Of a DNA stretch of 64,000 nucleotides, positions 16,971 through 26,016 are shown in pieces. The translations under genes were made by a program, and so were the position numbers. The DNA lies in assembly GCA_963753815.1 (NCBI GenBank), contig CAVWDU010000003.1, positions 1,364,001 through 1,428,000 on the forward strand, in the 5' to 3' direction. Position 1 is the first letter of the stretch. The number at the start of each line of letters is the position of its first letter. Under the pieces are notes generated by a model that was not told the DNA's origin, made no database searches, and saw nothing but the letters and a program-made list of their open reading frames with translations. This stretch comes from CAVWDU01 sp963753815. GTDB lineage: Bacteria; Pseudomonadota; Gammaproteobacteria; Pseudomonadales; Halieaceae.

Positions 16971-18158
16971 ATGTCTCTCCCCGACCTGTTTCTGCGCCGC
17001 GGTCACGACCGTCGCCTGCGCGGCGGCCACCTCTGGATTTATGCCAATGAAGTCGACAGCGAGCGCAATCCGGTAGCCGCCTTCGGGCCCGGCGACCCGG
17101 TGTGTGTGCGGGCGGCCGACGGCACCGTGCTGGGCTCTGCTTACATGGAGCCGAACGCGCTTATCTGCGCGCGCCTGTTTGCCCCCGGGGTGGAGCAGCG
17201 TCCCGACGAGGCGTTCTTCGCGCACGCTGTCGAGCGCGCACTCGCCGCCCGCGACGCCGTGTTCGAGCGACCCTGTTATCGCCTGATTTACGGCGACAGT
17301 GACGGCCTGCCGGGGCTGGTTGTCGACCGTTTTTTCGATATCCTCGTGGTGCAACTCAACAATCCCGGTGTGGAGCGCTGGCAGGCAGAGATTCTTGCGG
17401 CGCTGGTCGCGGTGCTGGCTCCAGCCGGGGTGCTGTTGCGACTGGACAGCCGGGCACGGCGGGAACGGGCGCTGGACGACCGGGTTGCGGTGGTATACGG
17501 CCGGGTCCCGGAAGCGGTGGAGCTCGAGGAGAACGGGGTGCGGTTTCTCGCGCCTGTCCACGCCGGACAGAAAACCGGATGGTTCTACGACCATCGGCTG
17601 TCGCGAGCGCGGCTGGGCACCTACGCGTCGGGCGCGCGGGTACTGGACGTGTACAGTTATGTCGGCGGCTGGGGCATCACGGCCGCCGCCGGTGGTGCGC
17701 AGCAGGTGAACTGTCTGGACAGTTCAGCCCCGGCTCTCGAGGGGGTGGTCCGCAATGCCGCGCTCAACGGGGTGCAAGACCGCGTATCGGTGATCCAGGG
17801 GCCTGCCGTGGAGAGCATGTCCGACCTGTTGCAGTGCGGACAGCGCTTCGACCTCGTCGTTCTCGACCCTCCCGCTTTTATCCAGCGGCGCAAGGATTTC
17901 AAGAAGGGCCTGGCCGCCTACCGGCGCATCAATGAACTGGGCCTGCGCCTGTTGGAGCCCGGCGGGATACTGGTTACCGCCTCTTGCTCGATGCAGTTGT
18001 CACGGGAAGACCTGATGCGGGCGGTACAGGGTGCCGCAGTGCGTTCAGGCTGCGATGTCCGGGTACTCGAACAGGGCGGCCAGGGCCCCGACCACCCGAT
18101 TCACCCCGCCATTCCTGAGACCGGGTACCTGAAGGCACTGTTCTGCCGGCGGAGCTGA
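16971..18158 (+). CDS. Class I SAM-dependent rRNA (cytosine-C5) methyltransferase RlmI-like, PUA domain
   Basis: The 395-residue protein has an N-terminal PUA domain (LRGGHLWIYANEVDSE...FGPGDPV, about residues 15-50) and a Rossmann methyltransferase domain with SAM motif VLDVYSYVGGWG (about 223-234), motif IV VLDPPAF (about 298-304) and a catalytic-type cysteine in TASCSMQLS. This order matches RlmI, which methylates C1962 of 23S rRNA. ATG 16971 gives the family N-terminus (MSLPDLFLRRGHDRRL); the upstream open frame overlaps gcvH in another frame. Confidence 0.88.
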   Translation: MSLPDLFLRRGHDRRLRGGHLWIYANEVDSERNPVAAFGPGDPVCVRAADGTVLGSAYMEPNALICARLFAPGVEQRPDEAFFAHAVERALAARDAVFERPCYRLIYGDSDGLPGLVVDRFFDILVVQLNNPGVERWQAEILAALVAVLAPAGVLLRLDSRARRERALDDRVAVVYGRVPEAVELEENGVRFLAPVHAGQKTGWFYDHRLSRARLGTYASGARVLDVYSYVGGWGITAAAGGAQQVNCLDSSAPALEGVVRNAALNGVQDRVSVIQGPAVESMSDLLQCGQRFDLVVLDPPAFIQRRKDFKKGLAAYRRINELGLRLLEPGGILVTASCSMQLSREDLMRAVQGAAVRSGCDVRVLEQGGQGPDHPIHPAIPETGYLKALFCRRS

Positions 18159-18174
18159 CCCGCGGCCGTGGGAC

Positions 18175-18831
18175 TCAGGTGCGCAGTGAAAGGATCGGCC
18201 AACCCGCCGCCAGCGCGCGAGCGTGCAACGTCGGGTCCGGGTCTACGGCAACGGGGTTGTCCACTCGTTCCAACAGCGGCAGGTCGTTGCGGGAATCACT
18301 GTAGAACCACGCGCCATCCAGGGACAGGCCCCGTTCCGCGCGCCACGTCTCCAGCCGGATGACTTTTCCCGCCGCGAACGAGGGCGTGCCGCTGGGTTCG
18401 CCGGTGTAGCGGCCGTCGACGATTTCGCCCTCGCAGGCGATCAACTCGTCGATGCCCAGCGCCTTGACGATCGGCTCGGTGATGAAGCGGTTGGTAGCGG
18501 TGATCACCAGTAGCTCGTCGCCGGCCGCCCGGTGTTTTTCGATCAGTGTCGTCGCCGCCGGCAGCATGATGGGGGCGATTTTGCGTGCCATGAAGTCCCG
18601 GTGCCAGGCCGACAGGGTGTCGGCGGGCCGTCCCACCAGCGACGACAGGGCAAAGCGAAGATAGGCGTCGATATCTAAAGTTCCATTTTGATACGCAGCG
18701 TAAAACTCCCGGTTGCGCGGGCCGAATTCGGCGGCATCGACGATGCCGAGCTCGCAGACGAACTCCCCCCACAGGTGGTCGCTGTCACCGGCAATCAGGG
18801 TGTTGTCGAGATCGAAAATCGCCAGGGCCAT
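18175..18831 (-). CDS. HAD-IB family phosphatase (SerB-like; possible histidinol-phosphate phosphatase)
   Basis: The 218-residue protein shows HAD motif I FDLDNTLI (nucleophile Asp near residue 7), motif II threonine in LLVITATNRF, a lysine in the AAGKVIRLE stretch and motif IV YSDSRNDLPLL. It is divergent from rppH-ptsP, the same position as P. aeruginosa PA0335, which I recall being reported as a histidinol-phosphate phosphatase; that assignment here is by position only. The ATG at 18831 preceded by GAGGACTGAGAGA is preferred to the in-frame GTG at 18846. Confidence 0.82.
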   Translation of the reverse strand: MALAIFDLDNTLIAGDSDHLWGEFVCELGIVDAAEFGPRNREFYAAYQNGTLDIDAYLRFALSSLVGRPADTLSAWHRDFMARKIAPIMLPAATTLIEKHRAAGDELLVITATNRFITEPIVKALGIDELIACEGEIVDGRYTGEPSGTPSFAAGKVIRLETWRAERGLSLDGAWFYSDSRNDLPLLERVDNPVAVDPDPTLHARALAAGWPILSLRT

Positions 18832-19143
18832 TCTCTCAGTCCTCACAGTGTGTAGCGCGATACCCCGCCCCGTAGCTCTGCCGCTGCATTGCCCTGATTG
18901 CGGCAGGCCGGCCGTGGAGCCGACACCCGCCAGGCTTCTCGGGGGGATGCCCTGGGGCGCCGCTGTGCCGAGCCATCAAAGCTGTCGCCGCGGCGCACAG
19001 GTCGGCGAATGTCGCCCCGTACGTGCTTCGGGAGCCGGGATCGGCGCACGAGCTTAGCCCGCCATAGCCCCGGAGTAAATTTCTCAGCCACCGCAAATTA
19101 TGGAACAATGCCTCGTTGGTTTCATCGGTTAACTGGGCTCGAG

Positions 19144-19644
19144 TTGATAGACGCAGACGGATTTCGTGCCAATGTCGGCATCATCGTGGCCAATGACCGC
19201 GGCCGGTTGCTGTGGGCGCGCCGAGTGGGCGGGCGCGATGCCTGGCAGTTTCCCCAGGGTGGCATCAACGTCGGCGAGTCTGCCGAGGAGGCTCTCTACC
19301 GGGAACTCGAGGAGGAGATCGGCCTGCCCGAGGACGCGGTCGAGGTGCTCGGGGTCACCCGCGGCTGGCTGCATTACCGGCTGCCCCGCCGGTATATCCG
19401 CAAGGGCCAGTCACCGCTGTGCATCGGCCAGAAGCAGAAATGGTATTTGCTGCGCATGCTCGCGGATGATAACCGCGTGCGCTTCGATCTCAATGACAAG
19501 CCGGAGTTTGATCACTGGCAATGGGTGAGTTACTGGTACCCGCTCAACCAGGTGATCGCGTTCAAGCGCGAGGTTTACCGGCGGGCGCTGAAGGAGCTTT
19601 CAGGCCCCCTCTCCCGCCACACGGAACGGTACCTCGAGGAATGA
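19144..19644 (+). CDS. rppH: RNA pyrophosphohydrolase (Nudix)
   Basis: RppH removes pyrophosphate from 5'-triphosphate mRNA ends, starting RNase E-dependent decay. The Nudix box runs from GGINVGES through YRELEEEIGL (about residues 37-60), and the RppH-specific QPLCIGQ-like stretch appears as SPLCIGQKQKWYLL. Homologues begin with an IDxDGFRPNVGI sequence, which here starts at a TTG codon (19144); an ATG at 19108 would add 12 residues (MPRWFHRLTGLE). Neither has a strong ribosome-binding site. It lies seven bases upstream of ptsP, as in Pseudomonas. Confidence 0.92.
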   Translation: MIDADGFRANVGIIVANDRGRLLWARRVGGRDAWQFPQGGINVGESAEEALYRELEEEIGLPEDAVEVLGVTRGWLHYRLPRRYIRKGQSPLCIGQKQKWYLLRMLADDNRVRFDLNDKPEFDHWQWVSYWYPLNQVIAFKREVYRRALKELSGPLSRHTERYLEE

Positions 19645-19650
19645 CCATAG

Positions 19651-21912
19651 ATGCTTGAGACGCTGCGCCAGATCGTCCAGGAGGTCAACGCCGTTGAAGA
19701 CCTCAGCGAGGCGCTGGAAGTCATCGTCCGGCGGGTGAAAGTCGCCATGAACACTGAGGTCTGCAGCGTTTACATGCGCGACCCGGGCTCCGGGCGTTAC
19801 GTGTTCCGGGCCACCCGCGGCCTCAATCGCGAGCAACTGGACGAGGTCAGCCTGGCCCCCGGCGAGGGCCTGGTCGGACTGGTGGCCGAGCGCGAGGAGC
19901 CGGTCAACCTGGAGAACGCCGAAGTGCACCCCGCGTTTCACTTCTTTCCCGGGATTGGCGAGGAGTCGTTCCATGCCTTCCTGGGTGTGCCGATCATCCA
20001 CCAGCGGGAAGTGTTGGGTGTGTTGGTCGTGCAGCAGGCGCGTCAGCGGCGGTTCGACGAGAGCGACGAGGCCTTCCTGGTGACCATGTCGGCGCAGCTC
20101 GCCGGCGTCATCGCACACGCGCAGGTGACCGGCGCGGTTCCCAGCGACGACAGCGCGGTGGCCGCGGCCCGCTTCACGGGTGTTGCCGGCGCGCCGGGAA
20201 TCGCGATCGGCACCGTGGTCGTGGCCTCGCCCGGCGCCGACCTGTACGCGGTACCGCGACGCCAGGCAAAGGATCGCCGCGCCGAACTCCGGGCCTTCAA
20301 GCAGGCCCTGGCCTGCGTGCGCGAGGACATCCAGGTGGTCGCGGACAACCTGCGGGGCGAGCTCAGTGCCGAAGACCACGCATTGTTTGATGTCTACCTG
20401 GGGATTCTCGCCGACTCCGCGATCGGTGCCGAAGTCGCGGCGCGCATCAAGGCGGGGGAGTGGGCCCAGGGTGCGCTGAGCCAGGTCATGATCGAACACA
20501 TCAGGCATTTCGAGCGCATGGAACACAGCTACCTCAAGGAGCGCGCCGTCGACGTCAAGGACCTGGGTACACGGGTGCTCGGATACCTCCAGGCCTCCGA
20601 CCAGCAGGAGCGCGAGTACCCGGACGATACCATCCTCATCGGTGAAGAGTTGTCCGCCTCCTCACTGGGCGAGGTGCCGCGCGACAAGCTGGCCGGGCTG
20701 ATCTCGGTGCGTGGCTCCGGTAATTCGCACGTCGCGATCCTGGCCCGTGCCATGGGTATTCCCACGGTGATGGGTGCGGTGGACCTTCCCTACACCCGGT
20801 TGCAGGACCGCCAGATAATCATCGACGGTTACAACGGCATCGTGCACTTGAACCCGCTGCCGGAAATACGCGAGCAATTCCAGAAACTGCGTGATGAAGA
20901 CCAGGCGCTGAGCCGCGACCTCGAGTCGCTGCGCGAACTGCCGTGCGAAACGCTGGACGGGAAGCGCCTGCCACTGTGGGTCAATACCGGGCTGATGGTC
21001 GAGGCCACGCGCTCGCTGGAGCAGGGCGCCGATGGTGTCGGCCTGTATCGCACCGAGGTGCCCTTCCTGCTGCGGGACCGCTTCCCCAGCGAGGAAGAGC
21101 AGCGGCGGATTTATCGCGAACAGCTCGAGGCGTTCGCGCCCCGGCCAGTCACCATGCGGACGCTGGACATCGGGGGTGACAAGGCGCTGCCTTACTTCCC
21201 CATCGAGGAGGACAACCCGTTCCTGGGCTGGCGTGGTATCCGTGTGACGCTCGATCATCCGGAGATTTTCCTGGCCCAGGTCCGGGCGATGCTCAAGGCC
21301 AACGAAGGGCTCGGCAACCTGCGTATCATGCTGCCGATGATCTGTAACACGGCGGAGCTGGATGAAGCCCTCAAGCTTATCAGGCGCAGTCGCCGGGAGC
21401 TGCAGCAGGAGGGTCTGCGGGGTGCCCTGCCACCCATCGGTGTGATGGTGGAAGTACCCGCTGCGGTTTACCAGGCCCGGGCGCTTGCGCGACGGGTCGA
21501 CTTCCTGTCAGTGGGCAGCAACGACCTCACCCAGTACCTGCTCGCGGTCGATCGCAACAACGCCCGGGTTGCCGATCTCTACCACTCGTTTCATCCCGCT
21601 GTGCTGCAGGCGCTGGCGGCCGTCGCCGCAGCGGCCCGGGAGGAGGGCAAGCCGGTCAGCATCTGCGGCGAGCTGGCGGGTGAACCCTCGGCCGCCGTGC
21701 TGCTGCTGGCAATGGGTTACGACGGGCTGTCGATGAATGCCCCCAGCGTGCCCCGGGTGAAACGCGCGCTGCGCAACCTGCGGGTGCGAGAGGCCACCGA
21801 CGTGCTGAACGAGGTGATGAAAATGGAAGATTCTGCCAGCGTGCATGCACGGCTGGACAGGTTTCTCGTCGAGCACGGGATGGAGCAGTTCATTCACAAC
21901 CCGGTATTCTGA
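19651..21912 (+). CDS. ptsP: Phosphoenolpyruvate--protein phosphotransferase PtsP (EI-Ntr) with GAF domain
   Basis: The 753-residue enzyme I of the nitrogen phosphotransferase system passes phosphate from PEP to NPr and on to IIA-Ntr. Domains are an N-terminal GAF domain (about residues 15-155), the HPr-binding/phosphohistidine domain with active His360 in GSGNSHVAILARAMG, and the C-terminal PEP-binding barrel (RTLDIGGDKALPYF, YRTEVPFLLR, SVGSNDLTQYLLAVDR, and CGELAGEP). Length equals the E. coli protein (748). It is cotranscribed with rppH and its 3' end overlaps the convergent NRDE gene by 19 bases. Confidence 0.96.
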   Translation: MLETLRQIVQEVNAVEDLSEALEVIVRRVKVAMNTEVCSVYMRDPGSGRYVFRATRGLNREQLDEVSLAPGEGLVGLVAEREEPVNLENAEVHPAFHFFPGIGEESFHAFLGVPIIHQREVLGVLVVQQARQRRFDESDEAFLVTMSAQLAGVIAHAQVTGAVPSDDSAVAAARFTGVAGAPGIAIGTVVVASPGADLYAVPRRQAKDRRAELRAFKQALACVREDIQVVADNLRGELSAEDHALFDVYLGILADSAIGAEVAARIKAGEWAQGALSQVMIEHIRHFERMEHSYLKERAVDVKDLGTRVLGYLQASDQQEREYPDDTILIGEELSASSLGEVPRDKLAGLISVRGSGNSHVAILARAMGIPTVMGAVDLPYTRLQDRQIIIDGYNGIVHLNPLPEIREQFQKLRDEDQALSRDLESLRELPCETLDGKRLPLWVNTGLMVEATRSLEQGADGVGLYRTEVPFLLRDRFPSEEEQRRIYREQLEAFAPRPVTMRTLDIGGDKALPYFPIEEDNPFLGWRGIRVTLDHPEIFLAQVRAMLKANEGLGNLRIMLPMICNTAELDEALKLIRRSRRELQQEGLRGALPPIGVMVEVPAAVYQARALARRVDFLSVGSNDLTQYLLAVDRNNARVADLYHSFHPAVLQALAAVAAAAREEGKPVSICGELAGEPSAAVLLLAMGYDGLSMNAPSVPRVKRALRNLRVREATDVLNEVMKMEDSASVHARLDRFLVEHGMEQFIHNPVF

Positions 21913-22706
21913 CCGGCCTGGACTGTGGTGGAAATCCGGAATCTCTCTTCCGTGCACTCGACTGCCTGCCCGCCGGCATCGTAGGTGAGTTCACGCCAGT
22001 GGGCTTCGCCGTCGGCCGCAAGCCAGAAGGTGGTCGACGAGCGGGTGCCGTAGCCGAGCGCTTCGCCGACGATGAATTGTGACGAGAGCAATCGATCCAT
22101 GTCCTGGTTCAGCCCCAGGCCGCGCAGTTCCTCGGGATCGGAGAGGTGCCTGTCGGCCGTGACGGGGTGCAAGCGGTCATGGTCAAGCGGAGCTGCGGCA
22201 AGGGCGCCGGCAAGGCGCTGTTTGCCCAGGGTAACCTTGGGCCACGGCGTATCCAGCAGCGCGTTGCTGAGGCCATAGACCCCCGGTGCGAGAGGGCGCC
22301 GGGTGAGCGCCTCACCCGCGCTGTTGGTGGCGTACCAGAGCTCCCCGCTGTCGCCCAGCAACAGGTTGAAGCCGGCATAGTCCGCCGCTCTGGGCGCCAG
22401 TCTCTCGAGCCACGGTTCAGGCCCCTCGTCGACAAGCAGGTAGTCCAGCGTGAGTTCGCCCCGTGAGCGCGGGGCGGTGGCCGTTTGTGCCGGGTCGCGG
22501 AAATTGGTGATCGCGGCGAACCGCCCCGAGCGTGTGACACCCATCCAGGTGCCCCCCATTTCGAGATCGCGACCGGCGAGCAGTGTCGGGTGCTGTGGCC
22601 AGAAGGTGGCGGGGGCGGTACCCCGGCGAAAAAACTCGTCGCGATTGGCTGCTACCACCAGCGGGTAATCGGGGTGGCTGCTCAACGCCAGAATCACCAG
22701 GCACAT
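21894..22706 (-). CDS. NRDE (TANGO2-like) family protein
   Basis: This 270-residue protein begins MCLVILAL and carries the defining AANRDEFFRR motif (about residues 18-27), followed by LLAGRDLEMGGTWMG. The Cys at position 2 and the NRDE motif suggest an Ntn-hydrolase-like fold; eukaryotic TANGO2 has been tied to heme and lipid handling, but bacterial function is unknown. ATG 22706 is used because the family starts with MC; the longer frame to 22820 would overlap lgt. Divergent from lgt and overlapping the end of ptsP. Confidence 0.85.
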   Translation of the reverse strand: MCLVILALSSHPDYPLVVAANRDEFFRRGTAPATFWPQHPTLLAGRDLEMGGTWMGVTRSGRFAAITNFRDPAQTATAPRSRGELTLDYLLVDEGPEPWLERLAPRAADYAGFNLLLGDSGELWYATNSAGEALTRRPLAPGVYGLSNALLDTPWPKVTLGKQRLAGALAAAPLDHDRLHPVTADRHLSDPEELRGLGLNQDMDRLLSSQFIVGEALGYGTRSSTTFWLAADGEAHWRELTYDAGGQAVECTEERFRISTTVQAGQNTGL

Positions 22707-22812
22707 GGCGGCGGTCTCACAGGGAATGAATTGTGCATTGTAACCGGCTGCATAATAATAGCGGCTTTTCGCCCGGCCGGCGTTCCCCGATAGACCGACG
22801 AAGACCCACCTT

Positions 22813-23625
22813 ATGCTCACCTACCCCGAGATTGATCCCGTCGCTGTCGCCATCGGGCCGCTGAAGGTGCACTGGTACGGACTCGCCTATCTTGCCGGGC
22901 TCGGGTTCGCCTGGTGGCTGGGGATACGCCGCAGCCGGCGGCCGGATTCGCCGGTTAGCCGCGACCAGGTCGACGACCTCATCTTCTACGCGGCGCTGGG
23001 TGTCGTGCTGGGCGGCCGCCTGGGATACGCGCTGTTTTACGGCGGTGACCGATTGGCGGAGGATCCGGGCTGGCTGTTCCGTGTCTGGCAGGGCGGGATG
23101 TCGTTTCACGGAGGTTTTCTTGGCGTGCTGCTGGCGATGTACCTGTATGCGCGTCGTCACAGTATCCGTTTCGGTGCGTTGATGGACTTCGTTGCGCCAC
23201 TGGTGCCCATCGGCCTGGGCCTGGGCCGCCTCGGCAATTTTATCGGCCAGGAGCTGTGGGGCAGGCCCGCCGATGTGCCCTGGGCGATGGTCTTCCCCAA
23301 CGACCCGCTGCAGTTGCCCCGCCACCCGTCCCAGCTATACCAGTTCGCACTCGAGGGTGTGGTGTTGTTCGCTATCATGCTGTGGTTTGCCCGGCGCCCG
23401 CGGCCCGACTGGGCGGTGGCTGGCGCGTTCTCTCTCAGCTACGGTTGTCTGCGGTTTTTCGTCGAATTTTTTCGCGAGCCCGATCCGCATCTCGGCATTC
23501 AGGCCCTGGGGTGGATGACCCGCGGCCAGATGCTCTGTATTCCGATGGTCCTGCTAGGCCTGTTCCTGTTGCATCATGCCTATCGGGGCGGTGCCGATGG
23601 CGTCGCCGGCAGGCCGCAGAGGTAG
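22813..23625 (+). CDS. lgt: Prolipoprotein diacylglyceryl transferase
   Basis: This 270-residue inner-membrane enzyme attaches diacylglycerol to the lipobox cysteine of prolipoproteins. It has several membrane segments, the conserved N-terminal YPEIDPVAVAIGPLKVHWYG, FHGGFLGVLLA, and the family signature GLGRLGNFIGQELWGRP (about residues 135-151). It is followed by thyA 55 bases downstream, the order found in Pseudomonas and E. coli. Several lipoproteins in this window (VOC, META, DUF4136, MltF-like) are substrates in principle. Confidence 0.96.
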   Translation: MLTYPEIDPVAVAIGPLKVHWYGLAYLAGLGFAWWLGIRRSRRPDSPVSRDQVDDLIFYAALGVVLGGRLGYALFYGGDRLAEDPGWLFRVWQGGMSFHGGFLGVLLAMYLYARRHSIRFGALMDFVAPLVPIGLGLGRLGNFIGQELWGRPADVPWAMVFPNDPLQLPRHPSQLYQFALEGVVLFAIMLWFARRPRPDWAVAGAFSLSYGCLRFFVEFFREPDPHLGIQALGWMTRGQMLCIPMVLLGLFLLHHAYRGGADGVAGRPQR

Positions 23626-23680
23626 GCCCCGGCTCGTCGCGGTCGTTGGTGTACACCCGGAAATTTTTAGGGAAGACCTG

Positions 23681-24505
23681 ATGAAAACATACCTGGAGTT
23701 GCTCAGGGACGTTCTGGATAACGGTATCGAGAAGGGGGACCGCACCGGTGTCGGCACCCTCTCGGTGTTCGGGCGGCAGCTGCGCTTCGACCTCGCCCAG
23801 GGCTTTCCGCTGCTGACGACCAAAAGCGTGCACTTTCCCTCCGTCTTTCACGAGTGGAAGTGGTTCTGTTCCGGGAGCACCAATATCAACGACCTCAAGG
23901 CGACGATCTGGGACGAGTGGGCTACCCCGAGCGGTGATCTCGGGCCGATTTACGGGCGGCAGTGGACGGCCTGGCCCACCCGTGAAGGCAATACCATCAA
24001 CCAGATCGACTACGTGGTCGATACGCTGAGATCCAATCCCGACAGTCGCCGGATCCTCTTCCATGGCTGGAATGTCGAATACCTGCCGGATGAGCGCCTC
24101 TCGCCGCAGCAGAATGTCGCGGCCGGAAAGATGGCCCTGCCCCCGTGCCACCTGCTCTACCAGTTTTACGTGGCCGAGGGCCGCCTCAGCCTGATGATGA
24201 CTATCCGCTCCAACGACCTGTTTCTGGGGTGTCCGTTCAATATCGCCCAGGCCGCCCTGTGGGTGCACGTCCTTGCCCAGCAGTGCGACCTCGAGATCGG
24301 CGAACTCGTGGTCTCCATCGGCGATGCGCACATCTATCTCAATCACCTCGAGCAGGTGCAGACGCAGCTGGCCCGCACACCGGGCCCGCTCCCCCGGTTG
24401 GAGATAACGCGCAGGCCCGCCAGTATCTACGACTATGAGTTCGAAGACTTCGAGCTGGTGGGATACCGTCCCCAGCCGGCCATCAAGGCACCCGTCGCCG
24501 TATGA
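23681..24505 (+). CDS. thyA: Thymidylate synthase
   Basis: Methylates dUMP to dTMP using 5,10-methylenetetrahydrofolate. The 274-residue protein has the catalytic cysteine in LPPCHLLYQFYV, the N-terminal YLELLRDVLDNG and RTGVGTLSVFGRQLRF, and the dUMP-contacting SNDLFLGCPFNIAQ. ATG 23681 lies after AGGGAAGA and starts the family N-terminus; the frame upstream overlaps lgt. The stop overlaps folA by four bases, coupling the two enzymes of the thymidylate cycle. Confidence 0.97.
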   Translation: MKTYLELLRDVLDNGIEKGDRTGVGTLSVFGRQLRFDLAQGFPLLTTKSVHFPSVFHEWKWFCSGSTNINDLKATIWDEWATPSGDLGPIYGRQWTAWPTREGNTINQIDYVVDTLRSNPDSRRILFHGWNVEYLPDERLSPQQNVAAGKMALPPCHLLYQFYVAEGRLSLMMTIRSNDLFLGCPFNIAQAALWVHVLAQQCDLEIGELVVSIGDAHIYLNHLEQVQTQLARTPGPLPRLEITRRPASIYDYEFEDFELVGYRPQPAIKAPVAV

Positions 24506-25008
24506 TGCTGTCTCTTATCGTCGCCGCCGCGGAAAATGGTGTGATCGGCCGTGACAACGCGCTCCCCTGGCACCTCCCCGACGATCTCCGATACTTCCAG
24601 CGGACGACGCTGGGCAAGCCCGTTATCATGGGCCGGCGCACCTTCGAATCCATCGGCAAGGCGTTGCCGGAGCGCGTAAATATTGTGGTTTCGCGGTCTG
24701 GCCAGGTGCGCGCACCCGGCGTCACGGTCGTGTCGTCGCTGGACGAGGCCGTTACGACGGCGCAGTCGACGGCGACAGCAGACGCCGCAGAGGTACTGGT
24801 GATAGGGGGTGCCCGGCTCTACAGCACGGCCCTGCCGCTTGCCCGGCGCATCTACCTGACCGAGGTGCACGCGTGTATCGAGGGCGATACGTTCCTGCCG
24901 TCCATCGATTGGGAGGAATGGCATGAAGTACGCCGGGAGAAGCATCCCGTCGACCATCGGCATGCCTATGCATTCAGTTTTGTGGTCTATGAACGCGTTG
25001 CCGGCTAA
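24502..25008 (+). CDS. folA: Dihydrofolate reductase
   Basis: Reduces dihydrofolate to tetrahydrofolate with NADPH. The 168-residue protein has the typical N-terminus LSLIVAAAENGVIGRDNALPWHLP, with the catalytic-type Asp in LPDDLRYFQ, the NADPH loop GRRTFESIGKALP and VIGGARLYSTALP. The ATG overlaps the thyA stop (ATGA), so it is translated in a coupled way, replenishing the folate oxidised by ThyA. Confidence 0.96.
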   Translation: MMLSLIVAAAENGVIGRDNALPWHLPDDLRYFQRTTLGKPVIMGRRTFESIGKALPERVNIVVSRSGQVRAPGVTVVSSLDEAVTTAQSTATADAAEVLVIGGARLYSTALPLARRIYLTEVHACIEGDTFLPSIDWEEWHEVRREKHPVDHRHAYAFSFVVYERVAG

Positions 25009-25032
25009 TGCTACGTTACTGTGTTACCTATC

Positions 25033-25047
25033 GTTACACGGCGTAAC
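25033..25047. promoter_or_regulatory. GTTAC-N5-GTAAC inverted repeat upstream of the TonB2-type operon
   Basis: A 5-bp perfect inverted repeat (GTTACACGGCGTAAC) lies between folA and the DUF3450 gene, within a run of GTTAC-like words (also near 25015 and 25023). It may be an operator; no factor can be named. Confidence 0.25.
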
Positions 25048-25137
25048 AATATTACACGAGCAAATAGCATCATGCCGGTTACGTGCGGCGATTTGTTTGA
25101 AAAACATGGCCTGCGGAGGTTAAATTTCGCAGCTCGG

Positions 25138-25166
25138 TTTACCGACCCGGGATTTTCCACTATATA
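25138..25166 (+). promoter_or_regulatory. Candidate sigma-70 promoter of the TonB2-type operon
   Basis: TTTACC at 25138-25143 and TATATA at 25161-25166 are separated by 17 bases, and the region between 25100 and 25215 is AT-rich compared with its surroundings. It lies 65 bases upstream of the first gene. The -35 is weak. No clear Fur box was seen. Confidence 0.4.
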
Positions 25167-25230
25167 CATTAGGACCGGATTTTTATTTGATCTGAATCAC
25201 TCCGTTTGACAATTAGGAAGCGCGACCCCC

Positions 25231-26016
25231 ATGACTATGCATCGATTGAAAACTGTGTTGATCGCTGCGCTCGCCGCCACTGCCACCCTCGCCGGTGCCG
25301 TGGCCACAGTGCAGGCCGCCACACTGGACTCCGTCCTCAAGGTGGGTGAGAGGAAGCATGCGGCAGCCCGCAAATCCCAGGCCAAGATAGACCGGCTGGC
25401 GGATGAAACCCGCGATCTGCTTACTGACTACAAGACGGTGATGAAGCAGGTAGACGGTCTGATCGTTTACAACGAGCGCCTGCAGCGCCAGGTCGACAAT
25501 CAGGAAATTCGCCTCGGCGAGATCGATGAAGCCATTTCCCAGACCACGATCATCCAGCGGCAGATGACGCCGTTGGTGATTCGTATGATCGACGGGTTGG
25601 AAAAGTTTGTCGAACTGGATGTGCCTTTCCATATGGAAGAACGGCAGCAGCGATTGGCTTTCCTGCGCTCCAACCTCGATCGTTCCGATGTCAGCGTCGC
25701 GGAGAAATTCCGCCAGGTGCTGGAGGCCTACAAAATCGAGAGCGAGTACGGCCGCAAGATCGACGCCTACAAGGGCAGCGTTGAAATCGACGGTGTCGAG
25801 CGCGACGTTAACTTTTTCCGGGTGGGCCGCATTGCCCTGCTGTACCAGACTACCGATACCGAAATGTCCGGCGCCTGGGACCAGCAGAACCGAACCTGGG
25901 TACCGCTGGAACGCGGTGAGTACCGCAACGCAATCATGAAAGGCTTGCGGATCGCGCGCAAAGAAGCCTCCATCGACCTGCTTAACCTGCCAATTCCTGC
26001 ACCGGAGGCCTCCTAA
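25231..26016 (+). CDS. DUF3450 periplasmic coiled-coil protein of a TonB2-type system
   Basis: A 261-residue protein with a cleavable signal peptide (hydrophobic residues 8-30, ending TVQA-A) and a long coiled coil (about residues 40-130: QAKIDRLADETRDLLTDYK). Its C-terminal part (VERDVNFFRVGRIALLYQ) is the conserved DUF3450 region, similar in sequence to the periplasmic part of the next gene product. Homologues always sit first in TtpC-ExbB-ExbD-TonB-TPR operons, so it probably assists the energy-transduction complex in the periplasm. AGGAAG precedes the ATG; the stop overlaps the next start (TAATG). Confidence 0.88.
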   Translation: MTMHRLKTVLIAALAATATLAGAVATVQAATLDSVLKVGERKHAAARKSQAKIDRLADETRDLLTDYKTVMKQVDGLIVYNERLQRQVDNQEIRLGEIDEAISQTTIIQRQMTPLVIRMIDGLEKFVELDVPFHMEERQQRLAFLRSNLDRSDVSVAEKFRQVLEAYKIESEYGRKIDAYKGSVEIDGVERDVNFFRVGRIALLYQTTDTEMSGAWDQQNRTWVPLERGEYRNAIMKGLRIARKEASIDLLNLPIPAPEAS

